Below, one piece after another: positions 1-5,972 of a stretch of DNA of 6,092 bases; positions within the stretch are counted from its first letter, which is position 1, and each line of letters starts with the position of its first letter. The stretch comes from Actinomycetes bacterium (GTDB taxonomy: Bacteria; Actinomycetota; Acidimicrobiia; Acidimicrobiales; Acidimicrobiaceae), in contig JAKAPB010000136.1 in NCBI GenBank assembly GCA_021823045.1, positions 1 to 6,092 on the forward strand. The letters are read 5' to 3'. The position numbers were made by a program, and so were the translations under genes. The notes under the pieces are model-generated. The model worked only from the letters and a program-made list of their open reading frames with translations. It searched no databases and was not told where the DNA came from.

Positions 1-23
1 GTCCCTCCTGGTCTAGGCGGTTA

Positions 24-1574
24 GTGGTGGTAAAGCTGAAGAGTAAAAAGAACGCCCTAAAAAGCCAGCGGACCACTTGGGTGATGGTCATGGTGTCGGT
101 GGCAATTATCGCCTTGGGATTCGGGATCCAAAAGCTAGCGGTCAGCAGGGTCAACTCACAGCAGGCCTTTTCTTTGGCCGGATCGCCACTCGGGCCGGCC
201 GGCTTGTCTATTCCGGCCGTAAGTATCGGTGGTTCGACCTCCAGCTGGTACTGCGTATGGCCCAACCCTACGGGACAGAAGGCGGTTGGACGGGTCGAAT
301 TCATAAACCTTGCTGGACAGAAGGCTGAAATAGGCCTCTACTACAAGGGGGCTACCAAGGCGATTTCGAAGCTGGAGGTCCCTGGAAAGTCCATCGACAA
401 GATCGACCTCGGCTCTTTTTCAAATCAGAGCGCGGGCGGGGTCGGGATCGTTGCTCGAGGTGGCGAGGTCGCGGTGGCGGTGGTTCTTTCCACCCCGCAG
501 GGTAGTGTGGCGGCACCGTGCCAGGCGACCCCTGGCTTTTACTGGGTGTTGCAAGATGGGGCTACCACAGCTGGTACCCACTTCAAGGTGGCGATCTTTA
601 ATCCCTTGCAGACTACCGCGGTCCTCGACATCAGGCTGCTCTCTCCTTCAGGGGTTACCGACCTCGGAACCCTGCAGGGAATTGTCGTTCGGCCCGGTGG
701 GACCTTTGGCTTCGACCTCTCCAAGCGCTTTCCAGGCCACCAAAATGTAGTCGTTGAAGTTAGGGCTAGGTCGGGTAGTATCGTCGTCTCTGGACTGAGC
801 CAGTATCAAACCGCAACAAATATCGGCGCTTCGTTGTTGCTCGGGGTCAATAGGCCGTCCTCCAAGTGGTATCTGCCGTCTCTAACTAACTCGCCGGGCG
901 TATCGACCAAGTTGATAATTTTCAACCCCTCCACCTCGGTGGTAAACGCTAACGTTGCCGTGGTGGGTTCCTTAGGGAAGGTTGGAGTAATTGCTGGTAC
1001 GGGCGTAGGTGGTAGCCACTTCTCCCAAACTATAGAGCCACAGTCATTTAGCGTCGTCGACCTCTCCTCCTCTACCTCTCTTCCTCAAGCCTCGGCTTAT
1101 GGTGTCTCGGTCAGTGATTCTGGGGTTGGCCTCGTGGTCTCGGCGGACGTGGTGGTTCCTATCGCTGGTCAGCCTTCGGCGGCCTACTCAGAACTGGGGT
1201 ATTCGGTCCCCGCAAAAGAGTGGATCACCTTCCAAGGTGAGCCTCCGAGTGGATCCGGCCTAGCCATACAGGATGCCTCGGGCGGCGGCAACGGCGGGAG
1301 CTACTCATTGGAGGCTATAACCGCCACCAATTCGCCACCGTCGGCGGTCCAGTCGGTCGAAACCAAGGCAACAGCCAACATCGTGAAGTCCTCTGAAGGG
1401 ACCCTCCATGGTGGGATAACTATTATCAAAGGACAGATCGCCCTTGTATCGCTAGGCTCCCAAGGAACCTTCGCCGTTCGGGTGCGAATGGCAAATCCTG
1501 CGGTGGTGGTACCGATCTCACAGGGGAGCATCGCCTCTCAGCTCAATTCGATGGCATTTCCGGTTCGTGGGTGA
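24..1574 (+). CDS. DUF5719-family membrane-anchored extracytoplasmic protein
   Basis: The 516-residue product has a short basic N-terminus (residues 1-17, rich in K and R) and one hydrophobic segment at about 19-38. The rest looks exported: rich in G, S, V and T, with strong beta-strand character. This is a type II anchored or secreted topology. Similar blocks recur at about 100-residue spacing: W75 with FIN at 93-95, W174 with IFNP at 191-194, W282 with IFNP at 299-302, and a weaker block starting at W400. Tandem beta-sandwich-like blocks with W and N-P motifs are what I know of the actinobacterial DUF5719 family, whose function is unknown. The only cysteines, C77 and C166, could form a disulphide. 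The start is GTG at 24 (GTG at 27 is equally possible) with AGGCGG a few bases upstream; no in-frame stop is visible between the window edge and the start. An ATG at residue 21 would cut into the hydrophobic segment. An envelope role is inference. Confidence 0.8.
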   Translation: MVVKLKSKKNALKSQRTTWVMVMVSVAIIALGFGIQKLAVSRVNSQQAFSLAGSPLGPAGLSIPAVSIGGSTSSWYCVWPNPTGQKAVGRVEFINLAGQKAEIGLYYKGATKAISKLEVPGKSIDKIDLGSFSNQSAGGVGIVARGGEVAVAVVLSTPQGSVAAPCQATPGFYWVLQDGATTAGTHFKVAIFNPLQTTAVLDIRLLSPSGVTDLGTLQGIVVRPGGTFGFDLSKRFPGHQNVVVEVRARSGSIVVSGLSQYQTATNIGASLLLGVNRPSSKWYLPSLTNSPGVSTKLIIFNPSTSVVNANVAVVGSLGKVGVIAGTGVGGSHFSQTIEPQSFSVVDLSSSTSLPQASAYGVSVSDSGVGLVVSADVVVPIAGQPSAAYSELGYSVPAKEWITFQGEPPSGSGLAIQDASGGGNGGSYSLEAITATNSPPSAVQSVETKATANIVKSSEGTLHGGITIIKGQIALVSLGSQGTFAVRVRMANPAVVVPISQGSIASQLNSMAFPVRG

Positions 1575-1576
1575 CC

Positions 1577-1605
1577 CTGAACTAGCTGTGCCCGTAGGCT
1601 AACAT
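1577..1605 (+). promoter_or_regulatory. Candidate promoter for a leaderless oxidoreductase transcript
   Basis: TAACAT at 1600-1605 fits the actinobacterial -10 pattern TANNNT and ends seven bases before the ATG at 1613, the spacing expected when transcription starts at the start codon. A weak -35 candidate, CTGAAC, lies at 1577-1582 with a 17-base spacer. No Shine-Dalgarno sequence lies at normal distance from this ATG; the nearest AGG is 14 bases away. TAGGCT at 1595-1600 with GTGACC at 1571-1576 is a competing reading. This rests on pattern matching only. Confidence 0.3.
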
Positions 1606-1612
1606 CTAGCTC

Positions 1613-2578
1613 ATGGCGAGTTACGGGCTTACGATACCCCTCAATGAGATACCTCTATCGGGGCATAAAGAGTTTCTAAAAGAAGCCCTATCACTTGGCT
1701 ATAAGGAGCTATGGTCCGCCGAAACAGCTGGCTACGACGCTTTTTCCCCGCTAGTGCTAGCCTCTGATTGGGTTCCTGAGATGAAAATTGGCACAGCTAT
1801 TGTTCCCGCCTTTACCAGGGGGCCGGCGACGATTGCTATGTCGGCCGCTTCGTTGGCCAACATTGCACCCGGCCGTTTCACCCTTGGCGTGGGTGCCTCC
1901 TCTAACGTAATCGTAAAGTCCTGGAACGGCTTAGATTTTGAGCGGCCGTACCAAAGGACCCGGGATCTCGTGAGGTTTTTAAAGATGGCCATGGAGGGGG
2001 AGAAGGTTTCTCACGCCTTCGAGACCTTCGAGATCGACGGTTTTAGGCTGACCAATCCCCCGGCGAAGGCCCCAGAGATACTAGTAGCGGCGCTCAGGGA
2101 GCAGATGCTCAAGATGGCCGGGAGGGAAGCGGATGGGGCTATCATCAACTGGCTCTCTTCCTCCGACGCAAAAAAGGTGGTGCCCCTGGTCGGAGGTGGG
2201 AAAAAGGTGGTAGCGAGGGTGTTTGTCGCTCCGAGCGAGGACGCAAAGACCGTGAGGAGCCAGGCGAGATACGCTATAGCTGCCTATCTCAACGTGCCGG
2301 TTTATCGCGAGTTCCATAGGTGGCTAGGCAGGGGGGATTCCCTGGCTGGTATGTGGGAGGCTTGGGAGGCGGGGGACAGGAAGGCCGCTGTTGCGGCTAT
2401 CCCCGATGAGGTGGTCGACGATCTCGTAGTACACGGGACACCCGCAGATTGTCGTCGAAAGATTGAGGCATATTTCGATGCCGGGGTTGAGGTCGTGGCG
2501 GTGGCGATACTTCCTTACGGGGTATCAGAGGTCGAAGGTGCGAGGCTTCTCTCACCGAAAGACGGAGCAGCCCTGTGA
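1613..2578 (+). CDS. LLM-class F420-dependent oxidoreductase (luciferase-like)
   Basis: This 321-residue cytoplasmic protein has the bacterial luciferase-like TIM-barrel pattern, normally about 280-350 residues. Visible landmarks are a barrel-start strand (YGLTIPL, 4-10), the segment around ETAGYDAFSP (37-46), the strand IGTAIVP (59-65), and the family signature from about 73 to 94 ending in PGRFTLGVG (86-94). Near the C-terminus comes VHGTPADCRRKI (273-284) followed by the strand VEVVAVAILP (292-301). In actinobacteria such proteins usually use reduced F420 or FMN to reduce or oxidise small molecules; the substrate cannot be read from sequence. The ATG at 1613 is 38 bases after the DUF5719 stop and lacks a normal ribosome binding site, so it may have its own leaderless transcript rather than depend on readthrough. 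The fold call is firm. The F420 cofactor is likely but inferred from lineage. Confidence 0.87.
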   Translation: MASYGLTIPLNEIPLSGHKEFLKEALSLGYKELWSAETAGYDAFSPLVLASDWVPEMKIGTAIVPAFTRGPATIAMSAASLANIAPGRFTLGVGASSNVIVKSWNGLDFERPYQRTRDLVRFLKMAMEGEKVSHAFETFEIDGFRLTNPPAKAPEILVAALREQMLKMAGREADGAIINWLSSSDAKKVVPLVGGGKKVVARVFVAPSEDAKTVRSQARYAIAAYLNVPVYREFHRWLGRGDSLAGMWEAWEAGDRKAAVAAIPDEVVDDLVVHGTPADCRRKIEAYFDAGVEVVAVAILPYGVSEVEGARLLSPKDGAAL

Positions 2579-2583
2579 GGCGC

Positions 2584-2617
2584 CTAATTTATACGTGCTA
2601 ATTTAGATGCCTAATTT
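2584..2617. repeat. Three copies of CTAATTT in the convergent intergenic gap
   Basis: CTAATTT occurs at 2584-2590, 2598-2604 and 2611-2617, spaced 14 and 13 bases apart. The first and third copies are extended to GCCTAATTT. The array lies between the oxidoreductase stop and the end of the opposing ATPase gene. The gap 2579-2680 shows no clear intrinsic terminator. The copies are short and AT-rich, so they may be chance or a spaced protein-binding array. Confidence 0.5.
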
Positions 2618-2680
2618 CAAGGTATGACCGGGCCGAAGCTAGAAAAGTTGCGTGGTCGAGTGAGATTTGCGGGTGGGCGA

Positions 2681-3694
2681 CTAGTTCGAAAGTGCCGCTA
2701 GCCGAGAGAGGGCACGTCCGTATTTTTTCCTGAATCCGCCGCGCATGAACGACGGTGGGTATAGCTCCTCTAGAGAACACCCCGAGTAGGCGAAGTCGAT
2801 TTCCAGTTCGTACATCCTGTCAACCAGGGCCACGAAACGAAGTGCGGCTGCCTGGTCTCTGAATGGCTTCACCGCACGAATACCAACCGCTTCGATCCCA
2901 GACAAAAGGGATCGATACCTAGTTGGGTGGTACTTCAGTAGTAGCTCAAGTAGCTGATCAAATTCGTCAAGGCTAGAGTTCGGTTTTTCCATTGCCCAGT
3001 CGATGAGTTCCTGATCGCTTCGATTCGGTAGCGTAAAATCGAAGGTCCTCTTTCGATAGTCTGGCCCGTCGATCCTTACCGTGAGGAAGTGGTCCTTCAA
3101 ACCCTGTATCTCTCGCAGGAAGTCCTCAGCTGCGAACCTGCCCTCGCCGAGGCGTTCTGGGAGGGTATTGGAGGTCGCAGCGAGCCTTACTCCTTCCGAG
3201 ACGAGCTTGTTGCACAGGTTCGAAACCAACACCGTATCTCCCGGATCGTCGAGCTCGAATTCGTCTATACAGAGCAGGTTGAGCTTCGAAAGCAGCTTGA
3301 ATGAGGGGTCGAATCCCAGCGCACCGACGAAGTAGGTCAGGTCACTGAAGCTCGTATACGCCTTGGACCCCGAAGCTTCGGCGAAGATGGACACCAGGAG
3401 GTGGGTCTTGCCGACGCCAAAACCTCCGTCTAGATATATCCCCGAAGGTAGGTGGTCAGTCTCCACCTGGCGTATTCTCGGCAACCTAAATCGCCCGGTC
3501 TCCTTTTCGGTGGCCGAGTTAAGGTGGGAGAAGTTCTGAGCGGTCTCCTTGGCTACCTGCTGACTTGGAAATTCCATCGAAGGCACATAGCTCGAGAAGC
3601 TAGCCTTGGAGAATCTCGGAGGAGGTACCATTTGGCTAAGCAATAGCTCTGGTTCAAAACTAGGATTGCGACTAAAAAGGGATATTGGGTGCAT
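2681..3694 (-). CDS. zapE: ZapE/AFG1-like P-loop ATPase
   Basis: This 337-residue AFG1-family ATPase is close to full length for actinobacterial members. The N-terminal region MVPPPRFSKASFSSYVP (22-38) followed by PSQ (43-45) is characteristic. Walker A is GGFGVGKTH at 90-98 (K96, T97). Walker B is LLCIDEFE at 140-147 (D144, E145). A sensor-1-like ATSNTLPERLGEGRF spans 173-187, with candidate arginine finger R181 or R186. DYRKR (212-216), DRMYELEIDF (292-301) and the C-terminal RKKYGRALSRL (322-332) also fit. In E. coli ZapE binds FtsZ and affects Z-ring stability; yeast Afg1 is mitochondrial. The actinobacterial role is not well known. The ATG at 3694 is preferred because the segment before MVPPPRF looks conserved in actinobacterial homologues. 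The gene is divergent from a RibD-type reductase, as Rv2670c is from Rv2671. No clear Shine-Dalgarno sequence precedes it; TAATCT (minus strand, 3708-3713) is a possible -10. Confidence 0.93.
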   Translation of the reverse strand: MHPISLFSRNPSFEPELLLSQMVPPPRFSKASFSSYVPSMEFPSQQVAKETAQNFSHLNSATEKETGRFRLPRIRQVETDHLPSGIYLDGGFGVGKTHLLVSIFAEASGSKAYTSFSDLTYFVGALGFDPSFKLLSKLNLLCIDEFELDDPGDTVLVSNLCNKLVSEGVRLAATSNTLPERLGEGRFAAEDFLREIQGLKDHFLTVRIDGPDYRKRTFDFTLPNRSDQELIDWAMEKPNSSLDEFDQLLELLLKYHPTRYRSLLSGIEAVGIRAVKPFRDQAAALRFVALVDRMYELEIDFAYSGCSLEELYPPSFMRGGFRKKYGRALSRLAALSN

Positions 3695-4464
3695 CGTTGA
3701 GAGATACAGATTACCCCGCGAAGGCGGGGAAAGGTGCCCTTGGTTCGGAATCGATCGGTTTTTTCGGTTTTGAGTCGCTCATTGGGGCCTACCCATTTTT
3801 AGCCAGTGGGACCCTTAGGGGTAACTACATTGTCTCAGACGATGGCTGCATATCGGTTGCCGGTTCCTCTAGGGGGATTTCAAACCCCGACGACTTGAAG
3901 CTTCTGATCCACCTGCGACAGGTATCCACTGGTTTGATCGTCGGCAGGAAGACCGCCGTTGCCGAGTCGTATCGACCGCCCAGGGCGAGGCCGGAATACA
4001 ACCAGGCAAGAATGGAGTTAGGCCTCCCCCCTCGGCCTCTGCTCGTCGTCGTTACCAGTAGTCCTCAATTCGCACATTCATTCCATCCTGAACATCAAGA
4101 TGTGACCTCCCCGATACTTTTCGGGCTGCTCGACGGAGCCGGGTCAATGGTAAAAAGTCCCAGTCCCAGTCGAGTGATACTTCCCCTTCCACCGGCGGAC
4201 GAGGGTGTCAGTGTGCTGCTCGAGACGCTTTTCGAGCGCTACCCAGGCCCATGGCTTAGCGAAGGGGGACTGACCCTGTTGAAGTCTTTCGCCAGCCTAG
4301 GGCTACTAGACGAACTCTGTCTTACTATCTCACATCGCAGTGTCGGTGATGATTGTGATCAGAGGGTGGAGATCTTGTCAGAACTGAACATTACGACTAG
4401 CGCCCTAAGTGATATCGACACAAAGGAGGCTAGGTACCTACGTTATGAGGCCGCCAATAGATGA
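3685..4464 (+). CDS. Pyrimidine reductase / dihydrofolate reductase family protein (RibD C-terminal-like)
   Basis: This 259-residue protein consists of a single RibD C-terminal (DHFR-like) NADPH-dependent reductase domain, with no deaminase domain. Visible family landmarks are LRGNYIVSDDG (44-54, standing for the usual N-x-x-x-S-x-DG), GSSRGIS (60-66), LRQVSTGLIVGRKT (77-90), ESYRPPR (94-100), the strand PLLVVVTSS (118-126), and WLSEGG (190-195) followed by LGLLDELCLTIS (205-216). Gene order and pattern match M. tuberculosis Rv2671, reported to act as an alternative dihydrofolate reductase linked to para-aminosalicylate resistance. Whether this homologue reduces a riboflavin precursor, dihydrofolate or another pteridine is open. 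The start is TTG at 3685, or TTG at 3697. No other ATG, GTG or TTG start lies in frame before the conserved domain at about residue 29, so one of these two is needed. The first overlaps the ATPase start by 10 bases; the second removes the overlap. Confidence 0.85.
   Translation: MGASLRDTDYPAKAGKGALGSESIGFFGFESLIGAYPFLASGTLRGNYIVSDDGCISVAGSSRGISNPDDLKLLIHLRQVSTGLIVGRKTAVAESYRPPRARPEYNQARMELGLPPRPLLVVVTSSPQFAHSFHPEHQDVTSPILFGLLDGAGSMVKSPSPSRVILPLPPADEGVSVLLETLFERYPGPWLSEGGLTLLKSFASLGLLDELCLTISHRSVGDDCDQRVEILSELNITTSALSDIDTKEARYLRYEAANR
3714..3729. promoter_or_regulatory. GC-only perfect hairpin in the divergent start region
   Basis: CCCCGC (3714-3719) and GCGGGG (3724-3729) form a perfect six-pair, all-GC stem closed by the four-base loop GAAG (CTTC on the other strand). 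It lies within the first codons of the reductase gene (residues about 10-15) and 19 bases upstream of the divergent ATPase ATG. On the minus strand it sits directly before the -10-like TAATCT, in the position of a promoter spacer. It could be an operator for the ATPase gene or an mRNA hairpin damping reductase translation. The structure is visible; its function is inferred. Confidence 0.45.
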
Positions 4465-4471
4465 ATATGTT

Positions 4472-4481
4472 TTTCATGAAA
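4472..4481. repeat. 10-base perfect palindrome TTTCATGAAA
   Basis: This self-complementary decamer starts eight bases after the reductase stop, in the 63-base gap before the next gene. It is AT-rich. It could be a dimeric regulator half-site pair or chance. Confidence 0.3.
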
Positions 4482-4517
4482 GAAGGTAATTTCCTTTGCA
4501 ATTGAAACACTCACTTT

Positions 4518-4522
4518 GGAGG
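4518..4522 (+). promoter_or_regulatory. Shine-Dalgarno GGAGG that sets the start of the next gene
   Basis: GGAGG at 4518-4522 is followed by a five-base spacer and GTG at 4528. It overlaps the TTG at 4516, so that upstream start is unlikely. It is one of the few good ribosome binding sites in the window. Confidence 0.7.
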
Positions 4523-4527
4523 CGTCG

Positions 4528-5106
4528 GTGATAGTCAACTTCATGCGAAAGAGGCCACAACTTGATTGGAACGAGGTGAGGAAGATCGTGGTGGGACTAG
4601 CGAGCGAGTTCAACTTACCACTGGTCAAGGTGCCGGACAGCCCCGCTGATAGCTTGCAATGGATAGACGGTATTGGAGTAGCTACCTTTTCAGAAAGGTT
4701 CATGCCGGAAACCGGCTGGCAGGTCGACAGTTCGGGCTCATTTTTATCCACACCAACTACAAAGGCGCACTCTGGGTCGAAGGTTCTTCGGATTGTCAGA
4801 GGGTATTCAAAGCTCTCACTTGCCACCGCCACGTCTCGTTTTTATGGCTCTAAGTCGAGACCCTACGACGCTACAGAGCGCTCGGCACAGTTAATGGCCG
4901 AGATACTCGACTCAGACGATCTCCTGTCCGAGAGGTTCGGGATCGCCTCGGCCATCGGATTGGCCCTAGTGCAGGATGACCCGGATAGGGAGCTATCTTC
5001 TTTTGACCCAGTAGTCCTCGCGAAGTGGCTAGAAGGGTTGAGTTTGAAGCTGGATGACCTCGGCTATGAGACGCTTTGGGTTCGAGCCTACAAAGACTTC
5101 AGCTAG
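4528..5106 (+). CDS. Hypothetical protein, family not recognised
   Basis: This is a 192-residue product when started at GTG 4528, the codon placed correctly after GGAGG; TTG 4516 would add four residues. I do not recognise the family. No signal peptide, membrane span, cysteine or known catalytic motif is visible, so it is probably a soluble cytoplasmic protein. The N-terminal third looks mixed alpha/beta (for example WNEVRKIVVGLASEF). A basic, R/K/Y-containing stretch lies around residues 83-110 (SKVLRIVRGYSKLSL and after). The last third is acidic and helical (AEILDSDDLLSERFGIAS, then LAKWLEGLSLKLDDLGYETL). It follows the RibD-type reductase by 63 bases on the same strand with no clear terminator between, so co-transcription is likely. 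An antisense frame at 4443-4832 is a shadow. Coding status is well supported by an open frame of this length and the ribosome binding site. Confidence 0.72.
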   Translation: MIVNFMRKRPQLDWNEVRKIVVGLASEFNLPLVKVPDSPADSLQWIDGIGVATFSERFMPETGWQVDSSGSFLSTPTTKAHSGSKVLRIVRGYSKLSLATATSRFYGSKSRPYDATERSAQLMAEILDSDDLLSERFGIASAIGLALVQDDPDRELSSFDPVVLAKWLEGLSLKLDDLGYETLWVRAYKDFS

Positions 5107-5135
5107 AGAGGCGTTGTCATTCTCGTCGCTAAGGC

Positions 5136-5153
5136 CAACCCAAATGGGGGTTG
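5136..5153 (+). terminator. Candidate hairpin terminator without a T-run
   Basis: CAACCC (5136-5141) pairs perfectly with GGGTTG (5148-5153) around a six-base loop, 30 bases after the stop of the hypothetical gene. No T-run follows, so it would be a U-less type of terminator, proposed for actinobacteria but hard to prove from sequence. Confidence 0.3.
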
Positions 5154-5315
5154 CTAACCGATCCTATGGACTTGGATCATATCCGAGCGTGGAGATCGTG
5201 GTGAATTAATTCGCTTTTCTGCTGGCAGTCCGGCTAGCGTGGGCCGATCCCTGGGCCTGGCGAAGTGGTAGCCCGAATGCTGCTAATCCATTGAGATTGA
5301 CCTACAAAGTGCTAC

Positions 5316-5333
5316 AACACAGCTGTGTTTTTT
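5316..5333 (+). terminator. Palindrome followed by a T-run, terminator-like
   Basis: AACACAGCTGTGTT at 5316-5329 is a perfect 14-base palindrome. The run TTTTTT at 5328-5333 overlaps its end and continues past it. As RNA it gives a five-pair stem with an AGCU loop and a U tail, which is a weak intrinsic terminator. It may instead be a dimeric protein-binding site. It lies 210 bases after the last stop codon. Confidence 0.35.
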
Positions 5334-5348
5334 CAAGTGTTTTCCATT

Positions 5349-5380
5349 TTGATTGTTTTCCGAACTTTCAAAACAATGAA
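5349..5380. repeat. AT-rich inverted repeat, 10 of 11 pairs
   Basis: ATTGTTTT (5352-5359) and AAAACAAT (5370-5377) are perfect inverted copies around a 10-base spacer. With one mismatch the arms extend to 5349-5359 and 5370-5380. It lies just after three TGTTTT elements (starting at 5326, 5338 and 5354), the last of which is part of the left arm. Confidence 0.45.
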
Positions 5381-5390
5381 CTCGTGACTA

Positions 5391-5441
5391 CCCGGGGATT
5401 TCGGCATCGCACCGAGTGGCCATAGCTCCGCCTCCCCGCGG
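5391..5441. ncRNA. Possible three-helix RNA fold
   Basis: The outer helix pairs 5393-5398 (CGGGGA) with 5433-5438 (TCCCCG). It extends by two pairs (5391-5392 with 5440-5441) across a one-base bulge. Inside, TCGG (5401-5404) pairs with CCGA (5412-5415) over a seven-base loop, and GGC (5418-5420) pairs with GCC (5430-5432). The helices leave few unpaired junction bases, as in a compact three-way junction. No known RNA family is recognised, and the third helix is short. Strand is undecided. Confidence 0.3.
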
Positions 5442-5534
5442 CTTAATGCCCCTCCTATTTCACGCTTGGTAGCGACGATAACTGTTGGTCGGGGTTCCTA
5501 CTTCGCCTTGACCGCACCGATTACGACCATGCGA

Positions 5535-5565
5535 TGGCAAAAGCTACCGGCGCATTAGCTTGCCA
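5535..5565. repeat. Bulged ten-pair hairpin
   Basis: TGGCAA (5535-5540) plus GCTA (5543-5546) pair with TAGC (5556-5559) plus TTGCCA (5560-5565). The loop is nine bases (CCGGCGCAT) and bases 5541-5542 form a two-base bulge. A second TTGCC at 5583-5587, followed directly by five T, could compete for the same GGCAA. Confidence 0.45.
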
Positions 5566-5798
5566 ATGACGCTCCATTTAGGTTGCCTTTTTAATAGCTG
5601 TTGTTCAGAATGTGAAAAAAACCTAACAAGGAATTGGAAAAAAGAAGTTATTTAGTCTCCCTGAATTGAGGGCCTCGTGACTTGGGAACTCATCGTCCTT
5701 TAATCTAAGGAATACTTAGCTTTGGACCCGCTTCTGACCCAACTTTAAACAATGTCGAATAGATAATCCGGCTTAACCGACCGGGTAAATGTAACTTT

Positions 5799-5814
5799 AT
5801 AAGGGCCGCCTTAT
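5799..5814. repeat. Six-pair perfect hairpin
   Basis: ATAAGG (5799-5804) and CCTTAT (5809-5814) pair perfectly around the four-base loop GCCG. No T-run follows. Confidence 0.35.
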
Positions 5815-5972
5815 CGGGCAAAGTACCAGGCGACGGCGGTGATGTAGCCGAAGGATCCTTGGAGAATTGGAAATAAACGGGCGGTAGGGTATGTGAACGA
5901 GGGAACGCAATTCGTTCTGTGTTTTCCTCTTTTCCTATGTCAGTTCAAGTTGGGTGTCGCACCCTTCACGGC

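Noticed and set aside
1..24. 3' end of an upstream gene: a frame ending in TAG at 22-24 overlaps the GTG start by one base, and another frame ends in TAG at 14-16
   Set aside because: Only a few codons are visible and two frames compete, so neither frame nor product can be chosen. A glycosyltransferase would fit known DUF5719 neighbourhoods but nothing here shows it.
2578..2585. AGGCGCCT palindrome at the oxidoreductase stop codon
   Set aside because: Eight bases with no loop and no T-run is too short to call a terminator.
2598..2780. 60-codon minus-strand frame over the convergent gap
   Set aside because: It overlaps the end of the ATPase gene in another frame, and its composition looks like a shadow of that gene.
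4443..4832. 129-codon minus-strand frame
   Set aside because: It is antisense to the reductase end and to the hypothetical gene. The plus-strand gene has a better ribosome binding site and a longer frame.
5388..5423. 11-codon minus-strand mini-frame with GGGGAGG seven bases before ATG
   Set aside because: The ribosome binding site is good, but GC-rich purine runs give this by chance and nothing downstream on the minus strand suggests a leader peptide. Mentioned only as a competing reading of the hairpin region.
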